NCBI RefSeq assembly: GCF_018137965.1 | Contig: NZ_CP073100.1 | Coordinates: forward strand, 5,157,754 to 5,221,753 | DNA from: Luteolibacter ambystomatis | GTDB taxonomy: Bacteria; Verrucomicrobiota; Verrucomicrobiia; Verrucomicrobiales; Akkermansiaceae | Reading direction: 5' to 3' | DNA length: 64,000 bases | Position numbers and translations under genes: made by a program | Shown: one piece after another, positions 16,963 to 25,553 of the stretch | Numbering within the stretch: the stretch's first letter is position 1 | Layout: every line of letters begins with the position of its first letter | Notes under the pieces: generated by a model | What the model was told of the DNA's origin: nothing | What the model saw: only the letters and a program-made list of their open reading frames with translations | Database searches by the model: none

Positions 16963-19611
16963 TTACAGCCATGCTCCGAACCTGCGGATATACATCCGCT
17001 TCAGTGTCTGGGTGAGGACACAGTAGGCAAACAGCGTGATGATGAGAAACGGCCAATAGGCGGGTGGCAGGGCTTGCAAGCCCACCGAGTGACCGAAGCC
17101 GGTGAAGGGGATGAGGCAGCCGATGGCAACGATGATTCCCGACAAGAGGATCACCACGGGAGCCGCGGCACTCTGGATGAAGGGGATCTTCTCCGTGCGG
17201 ATCATGTGGACGATCAAGGTCTGGCTCAGCAGCCCTTCGACAAACCAGCCGGAGTGGAACAGGCTCTGTTTGTCCGCCGAGTTCGCACCAAAAAGGAACC
17301 ACATGCCAAGGTAGGTCGTGATGTCGAAGATCGAGCTGATCGGACCGATGCAGATCATGAACCGCGTGAGATGTCCGGATGCCCATTTCTTCGGCGTCTT
17401 CAGCCAATCCTCATCCATGCGGTCCCATGGAATGGAAATCTGTGAGATGTCGTAGAGCAGGTTCTGGATGAGCAGGTGGATTGCCAGCATCGGCAGGAAC
17501 GGGATGAACGCGCTCGCCACCAGGACGCTGAAGACATTCCCGAAATTCGAGGATGCCGTCATCTTGATGTACTTGGTGATGTTCCCGAAGGTGACGCGGC
17601 CTTCGATCACGCCCTCCTCCAGCACCAACAGGCTTTTCTCAAGCAGGATGATGTCGGCCGCCTCCTTCGCCACATCCGTGCCGGTATCCACGGAGATGCC
17701 CACGTCCGCCTCGCGGAGAGCTACCGCGTCGTTCACGCCATCTCCCATGAATCCCACGGTGTGACCATTGGCCTTGATAGCCCGGACGATCCGCGCCTTT
17801 TGCATCGGCGAGGCCTTGGCAAAGATCGTGGTTTGATCGACCGCGCGGCGCAATTCGTCGTCATCCATTTTCTCCACCTCGGTGCCTGTGAGCACTCCCG
17901 AGACATCCAGTTCCACGTCACGGCAGATCCGGCGGGCGATGTTGGCGTTGTCCCCCGTGATCACCTTGACGCCGACCCCGTGGTCCTTCAGCAGGCGCAG
18001 TGCTTCCCGGGCGCTTTCCTTGGGGGGATCGAGAAAGCAGATGGTGCCGCAGAGGACGAGTTGTGTCTCGTCTTCCCCGCGCAGGGGGCCGTGGTTGTTG
18101 GGCAGGGTTTTGTAAGCCACGGCGATGACGCGGAAGCCGTCCTCGTTGTGATCGTCCCGCTGTCTCAGGATTTCCGCCCGCATCGCCTCATCCAGAGGCA
18201 GGATCCTGCCTTGGTCTTCGTAAAAGGCGCAGACATCGAGCATTTCATCGGTCGCGCCCTTGGTAACCATGAGTTGCTCCGTGCCACTGGCCGCCTTGAC
18301 CAGAACGGAGAGGCGGCGGCGGTTGAAGTCGAACGGAAGTTCGTCCGTGCATTCATGGTCACGGGCGGCATCGCGCAGTCCCTGTTCGGCGGCGGCATCA
18401 ATCACCGCCCGGTCGATGAGGTTTTTCAGACCGGTTTGGAACAGGCTGTTGAAGTAAGCGATTTCAAGGACACGGCTGCTTTCCTTGCCGTGGATGTCCA
18501 GATGGTGGATGAGCACCACGCGGTCCTGGGTCAGTGTGCCGGTCTTGTCGGTGCAGAGCACATCCATGGCTCCCAGGTTTTGGATGCTGCTCATGTTCTT
18601 CACCACACACTTCCGCCGGGACATGGCGACGGCACCGCGGGCGAGGTTCGCGTTCACGATCATCGGCAGCATCTCGGGTGTGAGCCCCACGGCCACGGCG
18701 ACCCCGAAGAAGAAGGCTTCCAGCCAATCTCCTTTGGTCAGCCCGTTGATGAGAAAGACGATGGGCACCATCACCAGCATGAAGCGGATGAGGATCCAGC
18801 TCACGCGGTTCACCCCTTTGTCGAAGTCGGTGGCGGGGCGTTCTCCGGTGATCCTTCCGGCGAGAAAGCCCATGTAGGTCTTCGCGCCGGTGGCGAGCAC
18901 GAGGGCCCGCGCCATGCCGCTGATGACGCTGGTGCCCTGGAGGGCAAGATGGGTGGTGCCGAATGGATCACCCGCGTCCACCCGGGCGCCGGGTTGCCAG
19001 GCCTCCTTCTCCACGGGCATGGCTTCCCCGGTCAGGGCGGACTGGCTGACGAAGAGATCCCGCGCTTCCAGCAGGATCACGTCGGCAGGTACGAGATCGC
19101 CTGCAGACAAGCGGATGACGTCCCCTGGAACCAGATCGCGCATCGGGATCTCCGCAGCCTTGGGATCGAGGGAATCCCGGGGAATACCCTGCGGAAGATC
19201 GCCCTGACGATAGACCGTCGCCGTGTTGTGGACCATCTTGCGGAGGGCGTCCGCCTGCACCAGCGCCTTCATCTCCTGCCAGAAGCGCAGCAGGGTCGCG
19301 ATGGTGATCATCACGCCCAGCACGATCGTGGCCTTCAGGTCATCGGTGAAGTACGATACCGCTCCGAGAAACAGCAGGACGAAGTTGAATGGGTTCCTGA
19401 AAGACAGCCAGAGCACGAGCCACCGGGATTTCCGCTTGTCCGAAAGTGGCGCGTTCGGTCCATGGAAATCGAGCCGCGCGCGGGCCTCGGGCCACTCGAG
19501 GCCGAGGCGCGAGGCGGAAAGACGGACGAGCGCCTCGTCGGCTCCCAGCAGGAACTCGGCGGATGCGGCGTCCCCGTCATTCGGACGGATGTCGGTAGCG
19601 TGGCGGACCAT
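16963..19611 (-). CDS. mgtA: Magnesium-transporting P-type ATPase, MgtA/MgtB type
   Basis: An 882-residue P3-type ATPase that imports Mg2+. It has the phosphorylation motif DKTGTLT (Asp355), the actuator-domain segment LTGEAMPVEKE and the hinge GDGVNDAVALREADVGISVD. There are about ten membrane segments, and RNPFNFVLLFLGAVSYFTDD follows the cytoplasmic N-terminus, as in MgtA. The ATG at 19611 gives a family-length protein; the longer open frame upstream is antisense to nothing but runs through the kinase gene in another frame. It lies 56 bp after the histidine kinase gene. No M-box riboswitch was seen, so control is probably through the adjacent two-component system. Confidence 0.95.
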   Translation of the reverse strand: MVRHATDIRPNDGDAASAEFLLGADEALVRLSASRLGLEWPEARARLDFHGPNAPLSDKRKSRWLVLWLSFRNPFNFVLLFLGAVSYFTDDLKATIVLGVMITIATLLRFWQEMKALVQADALRKMVHNTATVYRQGDLPQGIPRDSLDPKAAEIPMRDLVPGDVIRLSAGDLVPADVILLEARDLFVSQSALTGEAMPVEKEAWQPGARVDAGDPFGTTHLALQGTSVISGMARALVLATGAKTYMGFLAGRITGERPATDFDKGVNRVSWILIRFMLVMVPIVFLINGLTKGDWLEAFFFGVAVAVGLTPEMLPMIVNANLARGAVAMSRRKCVVKNMSSIQNLGAMDVLCTDKTGTLTQDRVVLIHHLDIHGKESSRVLEIAYFNSLFQTGLKNLIDRAVIDAAAEQGLRDAARDHECTDELPFDFNRRRLSVLVKAASGTEQLMVTKGATDEMLDVCAFYEDQGRILPLDEAMRAEILRQRDDHNEDGFRVIAVAYKTLPNNHGPLRGEDETQLVLCGTICFLDPPKESAREALRLLKDHGVGVKVITGDNANIARRICRDVELDVSGVLTGTEVEKMDDDELRRAVDQTTIFAKASPMQKARIVRAIKANGHTVGFMGDGVNDAVALREADVGISVDTGTDVAKEAADIILLEKSLLVLEEGVIEGRVTFGNITKYIKMTASSNFGNVFSVLVASAFIPFLPMLAIHLLIQNLLYDISQISIPWDRMDEDWLKTPKKWASGHLTRFMICIGPISSIFDITTYLGMWFLFGANSADKQSLFHSGWFVEGLLSQTLIVHMIRTEKIPFIQSAAAPVVILLSGIIVAIGCLIPFTGFGHSVGLQALPPAYWPFLIITLFAYCVLTQTLKRMYIRRFGAWL

Positions 19612-19667
19612 GGGACAAGCCTCGCGGCTTCGAGGGGGACCGGGTAGAAATGAAACCTGAAGATTGC

Positions 19668-20690
19668 TTAGGAATCGGACTGCGCTGGCAGGACGACGGC
19701 AAAGGTGCTGCCGCGCCCGGTGGTGCTCTCCAGCTCGATGGTCCCACCGATCTGCTCGATGGAGCGGAGCGCGATGGCCAGTCCGAGCCCGCTGCCCGGT
19801 GGTGCCTTTTCGCCATGCGCACCCGGACCGCGATAGAACCGCTCGAACAAGCGATGGCGTTCGGATTCCGCGATGCCGGGACCGTGGTCGATCACTTTGA
19901 GGACGAAACGGTTTCCATCCGCGCGTCCGGATCGGAGGATGACCTCTCCCATATCCGGGGACCAGGCGATGGCATTGTGCAGCAGGTTGAGAAGCGCGGT
20001 CCGCAACAATCCCCGGTCCGTCCGGAGAGGGACTTTCTCCGCACCCTCCACCACGATGGTCACCCGCCGGTCCTCGGTAAGGGCCAACAGGCTTTCGCGG
20101 CATTCGTGCAGCAGTTCCACCGCGTCGAAGGAGGTCACGCTCAATGGGGTTTGACCGCTCTCCAGGCGCGCCAGTTCAAGCAGGCGGCTGAGCAAGCGGT
20201 TCAGGCCCTCGGTTTCCTCCAGCATCATCCCGATGGTATCACAGAGCTTTTGTGGATCATCGGCGTGCTGGCGCAGGGCGAGTTCCCCGACGGTCCGTAG
20301 TGCCGTCACCGGGCGGCGCAACTCGTGCGAGACATCTCCCGTGAAACGCCGCAGTTCGGCCAACAGTTGATCCCGCCTCCGGGCCTCGCTGCGGAGCAGG
20401 GACGCCAATCCTTCCAGTTCCGAAGGCACCTTGCCCGGGCGTGGTTCATTGATGGAGGCACCCAGGCGGCTGATTTCCGAGAGACACCATCCTGCGACGA
20501 GCCAACCGCCCGCGAAGAAGATTCCCAGCACAAATACCGAGGCCGGGATGATCTTGCCCTCTGTCAGCACATGGATGCCCGAGGACCGTGCGATCAGGGC
20601 CAGAAGAAAAACCAACGCTCCCGCCGCCAGCGATCCGAAGGCGAATGCCAGCCGCGCCCGCAATGAGAGCTGTCCCCACCATGCTTTCAT
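19668..20690 (-). CDS. Histidine kinase with minimal sensor region
   Basis: A 340-residue membrane kinase. Two membrane segments (about 14-34 and 48-68) are separated by only ~13 extracytoplasmic residues. The phosphoacceptor domain is GDVSHELRRPVTALR (His122), and the HATPase domain has NLLHNAIAWSP, DHGPGI and GSGLGLAI. With almost no periplasmic domain it probably senses within or at the membrane, or through a partner. The ATG (20688-20690) overlaps the regulator stop by 4 nt (ATGA), so the two are translationally coupled. Position before mgtA suggests a PhoQ-like role in Mg2+ control, but the sensor itself does not resemble PhoQ. Confidence 0.92.
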   Translation of the reverse strand: MKAWWGQLSLRARLAFAFGSLAAGALVFLLALIARSSGIHVLTEGKIIPASVFVLGIFFAGGWLVAGWCLSEISRLGASINEPRPGKVPSELEGLASLLRSEARRRDQLLAELRRFTGDVSHELRRPVTALRTVGELALRQHADDPQKLCDTIGMMLEETEGLNRLLSRLLELARLESGQTPLSVTSFDAVELLHECRESLLALTEDRRVTIVVEGAEKVPLRTDRGLLRTALLNLLHNAIAWSPDMGEVILRSGRADGNRFVLKVIDHGPGIAESERHRLFERFYRGPGAHGEKAPPGSGLGLAIALRSIEQIGGTIELESTTGRGSTFAVVLPAQSDS

Positions 20691-21385
20691 CGGATGTCCT
20701 CTCTCAAGACGTAGCCGACGCCGCGCAGCGTGTGCAGCAGTTTCTTCCCGCGCCCTTCGTCCAGCTTCCGGCGCAGATGGGTGATGTGGACATCGATGAC
20801 ATTGTCGATGGGGGTCGCGCGGTTTGGTTCCCGCCAAACACCACGGGCCAGTTCATCCCGGCTCACCGCCTCACCCGACCGGACCAGCAGATAGGCCAAC
20901 AGATCGAACTCGCGCGGTGTCAGTGCCAGCACCTCTCCGTCACGCATGGCGAGCCGGGTGACGTAGTCCACCGTCAGGCCGCCCAAGGACCGCCGCAGCG
21001 GCTCGGCTGGCATCGCCCTGCGCAACAAGGCGCGGATGCGTGCCAACAGTTCGGCGAAGGCAAACGGTTTGGCCAGATAGTCGTCCGCGCCGGATTCCAG
21101 ACCATGCACCCGGTCCGTCACGGCATCCCGCGCGGTCAGCAGGAGCACCGGGGTGCGGACACCCCGCTTCCGCCAATCCGCGAGCACTTCCACTCCGGCC
21201 TGCCCCGGCAGCATCCAATCCAACACCACCAGATCGAACGATCCCGCCAGCAGGCTCAATGACGCATCCTCCGCGGTCCCTGCAATCAAGGCTTCGAAGC
21301 CCTCCTCTCCCAGCGCCGAAACAAGCGCCTGGGCGGTGCGCTCGTCATCTTCGACGATCAGGAGCCGGGACTTTGTTGCTGCCAT
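20687..21385 (-). CDS. OmpR/PhoB-family response regulator
   Basis: A 232-residue regulator with receiver domain (LLIVEDDE; phosphoacceptor Asp56 in LVVLDWMLPG; Lys in YLAKPF) and a winged-helix DNA-binding domain (ALTPREFDLLAYLLVRSGEA to HTLRGVGYVLRED). The ATG at 21385 is chosen; a GTG two codons upstream is possible. A TAAGCT (21392-21397 on the minus strand) lies 6 nt before this ATG, so the transcript may be leaderless. It is the first gene of a minus-strand run: regulator, kinase, mgtA and perhaps the barrel gene and corA. Confidence 0.94.
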   Translation of the reverse strand: MAATKSRLLIVEDDERTAQALVSALGEEGFEALIAGTAEDASLSLLAGSFDLVVLDWMLPGQAGVEVLADWRKRGVRTPVLLLTARDAVTDRVHGLESGADDYLAKPFAFAELLARIRALLRRAMPAEPLRRSLGGLTVDYVTRLAMRDGEVLALTPREFDLLAYLLVRSGEAVSRDELARGVWREPNRATPIDNVIDVHITHLRRKLDEGRGKKLLHTLRGVGYVLREDIR

Positions 21386-21481
21386 GGGCACAGCTTAACA
21401 GCCCGGCGACGGTATTTGACAGGGCCCAGGAGCGGATTTTTTCCTGCAATGGAACTTCCGGAACGCGCAGGCGGCGGCATC

Positions 21482-21522
21482 AAAAGGCGAAGGCCGCGAA
21501 CTCTTCCGAGTTCGCGGCCTTC
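21482..21522 (-). terminator. Terminator after tRNA-fMet
   Basis: A 15-bp perfect stem, GAAGGCCGCGAACTC (21489-21503) and GAGTTCGCGGCCTTC (21508-21522), loop TTCC, followed on the minus strand by GCC and TTTT (21482-21485). It starts 3 nt past the CCA end of the tRNA. Confidence 0.9.
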
Positions 21523-21524
21523 AT

Positions 21525-21601
<77 letters not shown>

Positions 21602-21725
21602 ATTCCATTTGGTCACCCCTTGCGGGGCGGGGCGGGAAACTAGTCGGACGGACCCGGGTTGCGCAAGAGGAATGTGAGGATTTCTTCACTTCTTGAGCGG
21701 GGGGAGGGCTGCCATCGTCCCTCAG

Positions 21726-21748
21726 AAACAAGGACAGGAATGTCCTTG
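21726..21748 (-). terminator. Terminator after the YgiC-like gene
   Basis: Eight-bp stem CAAGGACA (21729-21736) and TGTCCTTG (21741-21748) with a GGAA tetraloop (TTCC on the minus strand), then TTT, 7 bp after the stop of the ATP-grasp gene. The remaining bases up to the tRNA hold nothing recognisable. Confidence 0.7.
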
Positions 21749-21755
21749 CTCCCAG

Positions 21756-22904
21756 TCACCCTTCGAGAACATGGGCGAGGAAGCGGCTGGTGTTGCGGGT
21801 GATGGGGCCGTCGTCCTCGCGGACGGAGAGGCCGCGGCAGGTGTCGCCGATCATCCAGGCACCCCAGACACAAGAGCGGGAGCCGTTCTGGAGGAGGTCG
21901 GCCTTCTGCTGGTAAACGAGCGGAGAGTCCGTGAAGTCGCCGGAGGAGTCTGCGGTGATGCGACCGCTTTCGAAGATCCGGACGTTCGCGCCTTCGCGAC
22001 CGAGCAGGGGCTTCGAGACGTAGCGGTCGATGCCGGCGCGCTGGAGATCGGTGAAATCGAGCGAGGCGGGAAGCAGCAGCGGATGGCCGGGATTCAGTTC
22101 CCAGAGGATGGGAAGAAGGCCTTTGTTCGAGAGCAGCATCTTCCAGATCGGTTCGGTGAAGAGCGCACGGTGTGGGGGGATGTGGCGGAAGAAATCTTCC
22201 GCGGCCATCCATTCCCACGGGTAGAGCTTGAAGAGGCGTTGGATGCGGCGCTCTTCCAGATCGGTGAAATAGCCCTCCGGGTGAACGCCGAGCTCATGCA
22301 TGCCGAGGAGGACGGTTTCCTTGCCGGCTTGCTCGGCGGTTTCGGCGAGGTAGGCGATGGTCTGGCGGTCTTCGTGCGAATCCCAGACACAGGTGAAGTG
22401 GATGACGGGCTCAGGGAAAAGGGACCAGCGTTCGATGAGAGCCTCGTGCAACGAATTGAGTTGGTCGAGATGGGGCGCGGTGTCTTCCAGCCATTGCCAC
22501 TGGATGACGGATGCCTCCAGCAGCGAGGTGGGCGTGTCGGCGTTGTATTCGAGGAGCTTCGGTGGGCCCTGGCCGTTCCACGCGAGGTCGAAGCGGCCGT
22601 AGAGAGATACATCGCCCTCGCCCCAGGAAGCCTCGATGAGCGGAATGGCGGCGGCCGGAATGGAGAGCCGGTCCCACCAGCCACGGGCGATGATTTCATC
22701 GCAGGCACGGAGACAGAGCTGGTGGAGCTCATTGGCGGCGTCTTCCAGCACCTCGGCGGCGGCGAGGGAGAGGGTGACGTGGCGCCCCTCGGCCCAATAG
22801 GGCTGGTCGTCCGCGCTGTGCCAGGTGAGTCCGGCATCCTCGACGCGTTGTTTCCAGTTGTGACGGCGCAGGCGTTCCTGGATGCGGATGGGGTGATCGG
22901 GCAT
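21756..22904 (-). CDS. Glutathionylspermidine-synthase-like ATP-grasp ligase (YgiC/YjfC type)
   Basis: A 382-residue protein of the GspS-synthetase ATP-grasp family without the amidase half. Seen motifs: WWDRLSIPA, SLYGRFDLAWNGQGPPKLLEYNADTPTSLLEAS (key residues around 105-135; RFDL and EYNADTP), KPLLGREGANV and the C-terminal WMIGDTCRGLSVREDDGPIT. E. coli YgiC and YjfC are of this type. They are thought to ligate amines or peptides by an acyl-phosphate route, and their true substrates are unsettled. It follows the DUF1190-like lipoprotein gene by 23 bp, the same pairing as ygiB-ygiC, so the lipoprotein may be its substrate or partner. Confidence 0.88.
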   Translation of the reverse strand: MPDHPIRIQERLRRHNWKQRVEDAGLTWHSADDQPYWAEGRHVTLSLAAAEVLEDAANELHQLCLRACDEIIARGWWDRLSIPAAAIPLIEASWGEGDVSLYGRFDLAWNGQGPPKLLEYNADTPTSLLEASVIQWQWLEDTAPHLDQLNSLHEALIERWSLFPEPVIHFTCVWDSHEDRQTIAYLAETAEQAGKETVLLGMHELGVHPEGYFTDLEERRIQRLFKLYPWEWMAAEDFFRHIPPHRALFTEPIWKMLLSNKGLLPILWELNPGHPLLLPASLDFTDLQRAGIDRYVSKPLLGREGANVRIFESGRITADSSGDFTDSPLVYQQKADLLQNGSRSCVWGAWMIGDTCRGLSVREDDGPITRNTSRFLAHVLEG

Positions 22905-22927
22905 TCGGAAAGAGACGGAGAGAACTA

Positions 22928-23788
22928 TCAGGAAGAAGAGGAGCCGCCGCCACTGCTGCCGAAGCCACCGCGCGAGGAAGGCGATGACGAGGAACCGGAG
23001 GCGTGGGTGCTGCCAGAGGGAGAGCTCGGGCGCGAGGCGCTGGTGGAGGAGTGATTGTCTCCGGAAGAAGAACTACTGCTACTGCCTTTGCCGTAGGTGG
23101 TGTGCGAGGAGCCGGAAGAACCGGACGTGCCGCTGCGGGAGCCGCCGCCCGCATAGCTGGCGGTGCGGGCCTGCTCATCCCGCTGGCGGCGGTAGGTGGT
23201 CTCGAAGAGCGGTGCGCGTTGACCGAAACTGCTGAAGCCGGGGCCGGGAGCATAGGAGCCGCGGTTTCCGGACAGCAGCCAGTACATGGCCAGCGCGGTG
23301 CCGAGACCGGGGCCGGAAGAGTGGCTCTGGTTCTGGTAGTAGGTGGCCTGTTGCGCGGTGGTGTCGAGCGACTGCTGTTGTTTCGCCAGGGCATCATCAA
23401 TGCGTTTCAGCGCCTCGGGCGAGGGACGGCTGGCGGGAACGTCTTCGGGACCCGGAGCTTCGGCCCAGGTGTTGTTGACGAACCATTTGCCATCGCGCTG
23501 GAAGTTGTAGGAGTGCTCGTAGAAATCGTGCGCGCCGGCGTGGTAGTAGCCGATGTCGTCGATGCGGAAATTGTTCGGCACCTCACCGGAGAGGAGCTGG
23601 GTGCGCTGGTCGTCGAGTTCGGCGATGAGACGCTTCGACTCCGCCTCGTAGCTGGCCTGGGCCTGGCGTGCCTTGCGTTCGGAGGAATCGCAACTGGTGA
23701 GCGTGAGGGTGCTGCCCGCCAGGATGATCCAGGTGGAAAGTTGCAGGATTCCGCCGCGGCGGATCTGAAGGGAGGGGGCGCGTTTCAT
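22928..23788 (-). CDS. DUF1190-like (YgiB-type) lipoprotein with Ser/Gly-rich tail
   Basis: A 286-residue predicted lipoprotein. The signal peptide ends at a lipobox TLTSC (Cys about residue 33), followed by a helical region (ERKARQAQASYEAESKRLIA). The middle region (ALAMYWLLSGNRG, then GPGFSSFGQRAPLF) matches the layout of E. coli YgiB, and a low-complexity Ser/Gly/Thr tail contains SSRGGFGSSGGG. The RGGFG near the C-terminus is also present in YgiB. The start is the ATG at 23788; an ATG three codons upstream (23797) is equally possible. Paired with the YgiC-like ligase downstream. The assignment rests on layout, RGGFG and gene pairing, since overall similarity is low. Confidence 0.7.
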   Translation of the reverse strand: MKRAPSLQIRRGGILQLSTWIILAGSTLTLTSCDSSERKARQAQASYEAESKRLIAELDDQRTQLLSGEVPNNFRIDDIGYYHAGAHDFYEHSYNFQRDGKWFVNNTWAEAPGPEDVPASRPSPEALKRIDDALAKQQQSLDTTAQQATYYQNQSHSSGPGLGTALAMYWLLSGNRGSYAPGPGFSSFGQRAPLFETTYRRQRDEQARTASYAGGGSRSGTSGSSGSSHTTYGKGSSSSSSSGDNHSSTSASRPSSPSGSTHASGSSSSPSSRGGFGSSGGGSSSS

Positions 23789-23935
23789 GGCGAGCATCGA
23801 AGATAGCGGGATTGGGCGCGGAGAGTCAATGCGGGTCCGATTCCAAAGGGGGGGCTTGGTTCCAATCAGAAGGCGATCCGTGGGAAGAGGGAATTTCGTG
23901 CTTAGTGCTTTGATCCTCTTGTGCTGGGGTGGGGC

Positions 23936-24811
23936 ATGGTCACCGCCGCGCCCGTTTTTCTCTCCGCCGCCGCTTGGCGGGAGCGGGAGCGTGCGCACCG
24001 GGCGCGGGCGGAGCGGTGGACCTTGCCCGCGCGGGATCGGCGGGGGCGGCGCGTGCCGCATCCCATTGATGATTTCCTGTTCGTGTATTATCCGTTTTCC
24101 TTCGGGAAGCTGGAGGCGTGGCATCCGGGTTTCGGCACCGCGCTGGAGGTGGTGGAGGGAATGCCGGCGGCATTTGGAAGCGAGCCGTATCGCATGACCG
24201 GCGGGGTGGCGTTTCTGGATACGGGAATGCCGGGCGGGAAAGAGCGCCAGCGCTTGCAGTGGATTTTGGAGCTGCTGGAGGCTACCCGCGACCGCGCGCC
24301 AAACTTCGCGTGCTACGGACTGCACGAGTGGGCGATGGTCTATGGTGGCAAGGAAGTGCGCCACGAGAAGACAACTCCGCTGCGCCTGCCGCAGGCGGAG
24401 ATCGATGCATTGGTGAAATCCCGCCCCGTGGTGTGCTCGCACTTCGATGCCTTCCGGTTCTTTGCTCCGGATGCCCAGCCGCTCAACCGCCTCCAGCCGA
24501 CGCTGATGGATCGTCCGGCATTCGAGCAACCGGCGTGCATCCATGCGAATATGGACCTCTACAAATGGGCGGCGAAATCGATGCCATGGATCGGCTCGGA
24601 GCTGTTGCTCGATTGCTTCGAACTGGCGGTGGAACTCCGGGATCTGGACATGAGGGCCAGTCCCTATGATCTGACGGCCTGGGGGCGGGAGCCGGTGCGG
24701 ATCGAAACTCCGGAAGGGCGTCGCGATTATGAGCGCGAGCAGCGGGCGCTCGCCGAGAAGGCGGCGGTGCTGCGCTCAAGGCTGGTCACGGCACTGGGCT
24801 TCCTGGCGTGA
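23936..24811 (+). CDS. Conserved protein of unknown function (often labelled 3-methyladenine DNA glycosylase)
   Basis: A 291-residue soluble protein. It matches a family seen mainly in actinobacteria: HPIDDFLFVYYPFSFGKLEAWHPG (around 45-65), FACYGLHEWAMVY, CSHFDAFRFF, HANMDLYKWAAK and LRDLDMRASPYDLTAWG. Databases often name this family a 3-methyladenine DNA glycosylase, but none of these motifs is a known glycosylase signature (no HhH-GPD, no AAG fold motif that I can see). The many invariant His, Asp and Trp suggest an enzyme, perhaps metal-dependent. The ATG at 23936 is preceded by a G-rich stretch; a GTG at 23921 is an alternative. It stands between divergent and downstream regulatory genes without obvious partner. 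Confidence 0.8.
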   Translation: MVTAAPVFLSAAAWRERERAHRARAERWTLPARDRRGRRVPHPIDDFLFVYYPFSFGKLEAWHPGFGTALEVVEGMPAAFGSEPYRMTGGVAFLDTGMPGGKERQRLQWILELLEATRDRAPNFACYGLHEWAMVYGGKEVRHEKTTPLRLPQAEIDALVKSRPVVCSHFDAFRFFAPDAQPLNRLQPTLMDRPAFEQPACIHANMDLYKWAAKSMPWIGSELLLDCFELAVELRDLDMRASPYDLTAWGREPVRIETPEGRRDYEREQRALAEKAAVLRSRLVTALGFLA

Positions 24812-24875
24812 AGGATGTCGCACTACTTGCAGTGGAGCTTTTCCTGCACGATGGACCCTGATAGGGAAACCGAAG

Positions 24876-25553
24876 ATGCGCTTGCTGCTGATCGAGGACC
24901 ATGACCCGCTGCGGGAAGGGCTGTGCCAGTATTTCCGGGAGGCGGGCTATCTGGTGGATGCGTTTTCTTCCGGAGATGAGGGGCTGTGGGCGGCGGAGAG
25001 CGGCGGTTACGATCTGGTGCTGCTGGACCTGATGCTGCCGAGGGTCGATGGGATGTCGATCTTGAGAAAACTCCGTGCGATGGAGAATCCGGTTCACATC
25101 CTCGTGATCAGCGCGCGGGATGGGTTGGAGGACCGGTTGGAGGCCTTGGATGGAGGAGCGGATGATTTCCTGGTGAAGCCTTTCCCGCTGGCGGAGGCCT
25201 TGGCACGGGTGAGGGCTCTCCTGCGGCGGAGCTACGTGAAGAAGAGCCCGTTGATCCACGTCGCGGATCTCGAGGTGGATCCGGTGAAGCGATTGGTTCG
25301 CCGGGCGGGCCGGGTGATCGAACTGACCGCATTGGAGTACCGGCTGTTGGAGTACCTCGCCTATCGCACGGGAGAGGTGGTGCCGCGCACGGACATCTGG
25401 GAGCGCGTGTTTGAGGATGGCGAGGGCGGCAGCAGCAATGCGGTGGACGTTTACATCGGATACCTGCGGAAGAAACTGAACGCCGGTGGGGAAGCGGACC
25501 TGATCCAGACCCGCCGTGGCCAGGGCTATGTGTTGGAGGGGAGGGAGTCATGA
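24876..25553 (+). CDS. OmpR/PhoB-family response regulator (PmrA/QseB-like)
   Basis: A 225-residue regulator: receiver with LLIEDHD, phosphoacceptor Asp51 (LVLLDLMLPRVDG) and Lys in FLVKPF, then a winged-helix domain (ELTALEYRLLEYLAYRTGEV to TRRGQGYVLEG). The start is the ATG at 24876, where the receiver begins; the open frame extends upstream across the previous gene in another frame. Its stop overlaps the kinase ATG by 4 nt. It heads a co-directional set ending in lipid-sugar genes, so those are its likely targets, as PmrA controls arnT in enterobacteria. Confidence 0.94.
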   Translation: MRLLLIEDHDPLREGLCQYFREAGYLVDAFSSGDEGLWAAESGGYDLVLLDLMLPRVDGMSILRKLRAMENPVHILVISARDGLEDRLEALDGGADDFLVKPFPLAEALARVRALLRRSYVKKSPLIHVADLEVDPVKRLVRRAGRVIELTALEYRLLEYLAYRTGEVVPRTDIWERVFEDGEGGSSNAVDVYIGYLRKKLNAGGEADLIQTRRGQGYVLEGRES

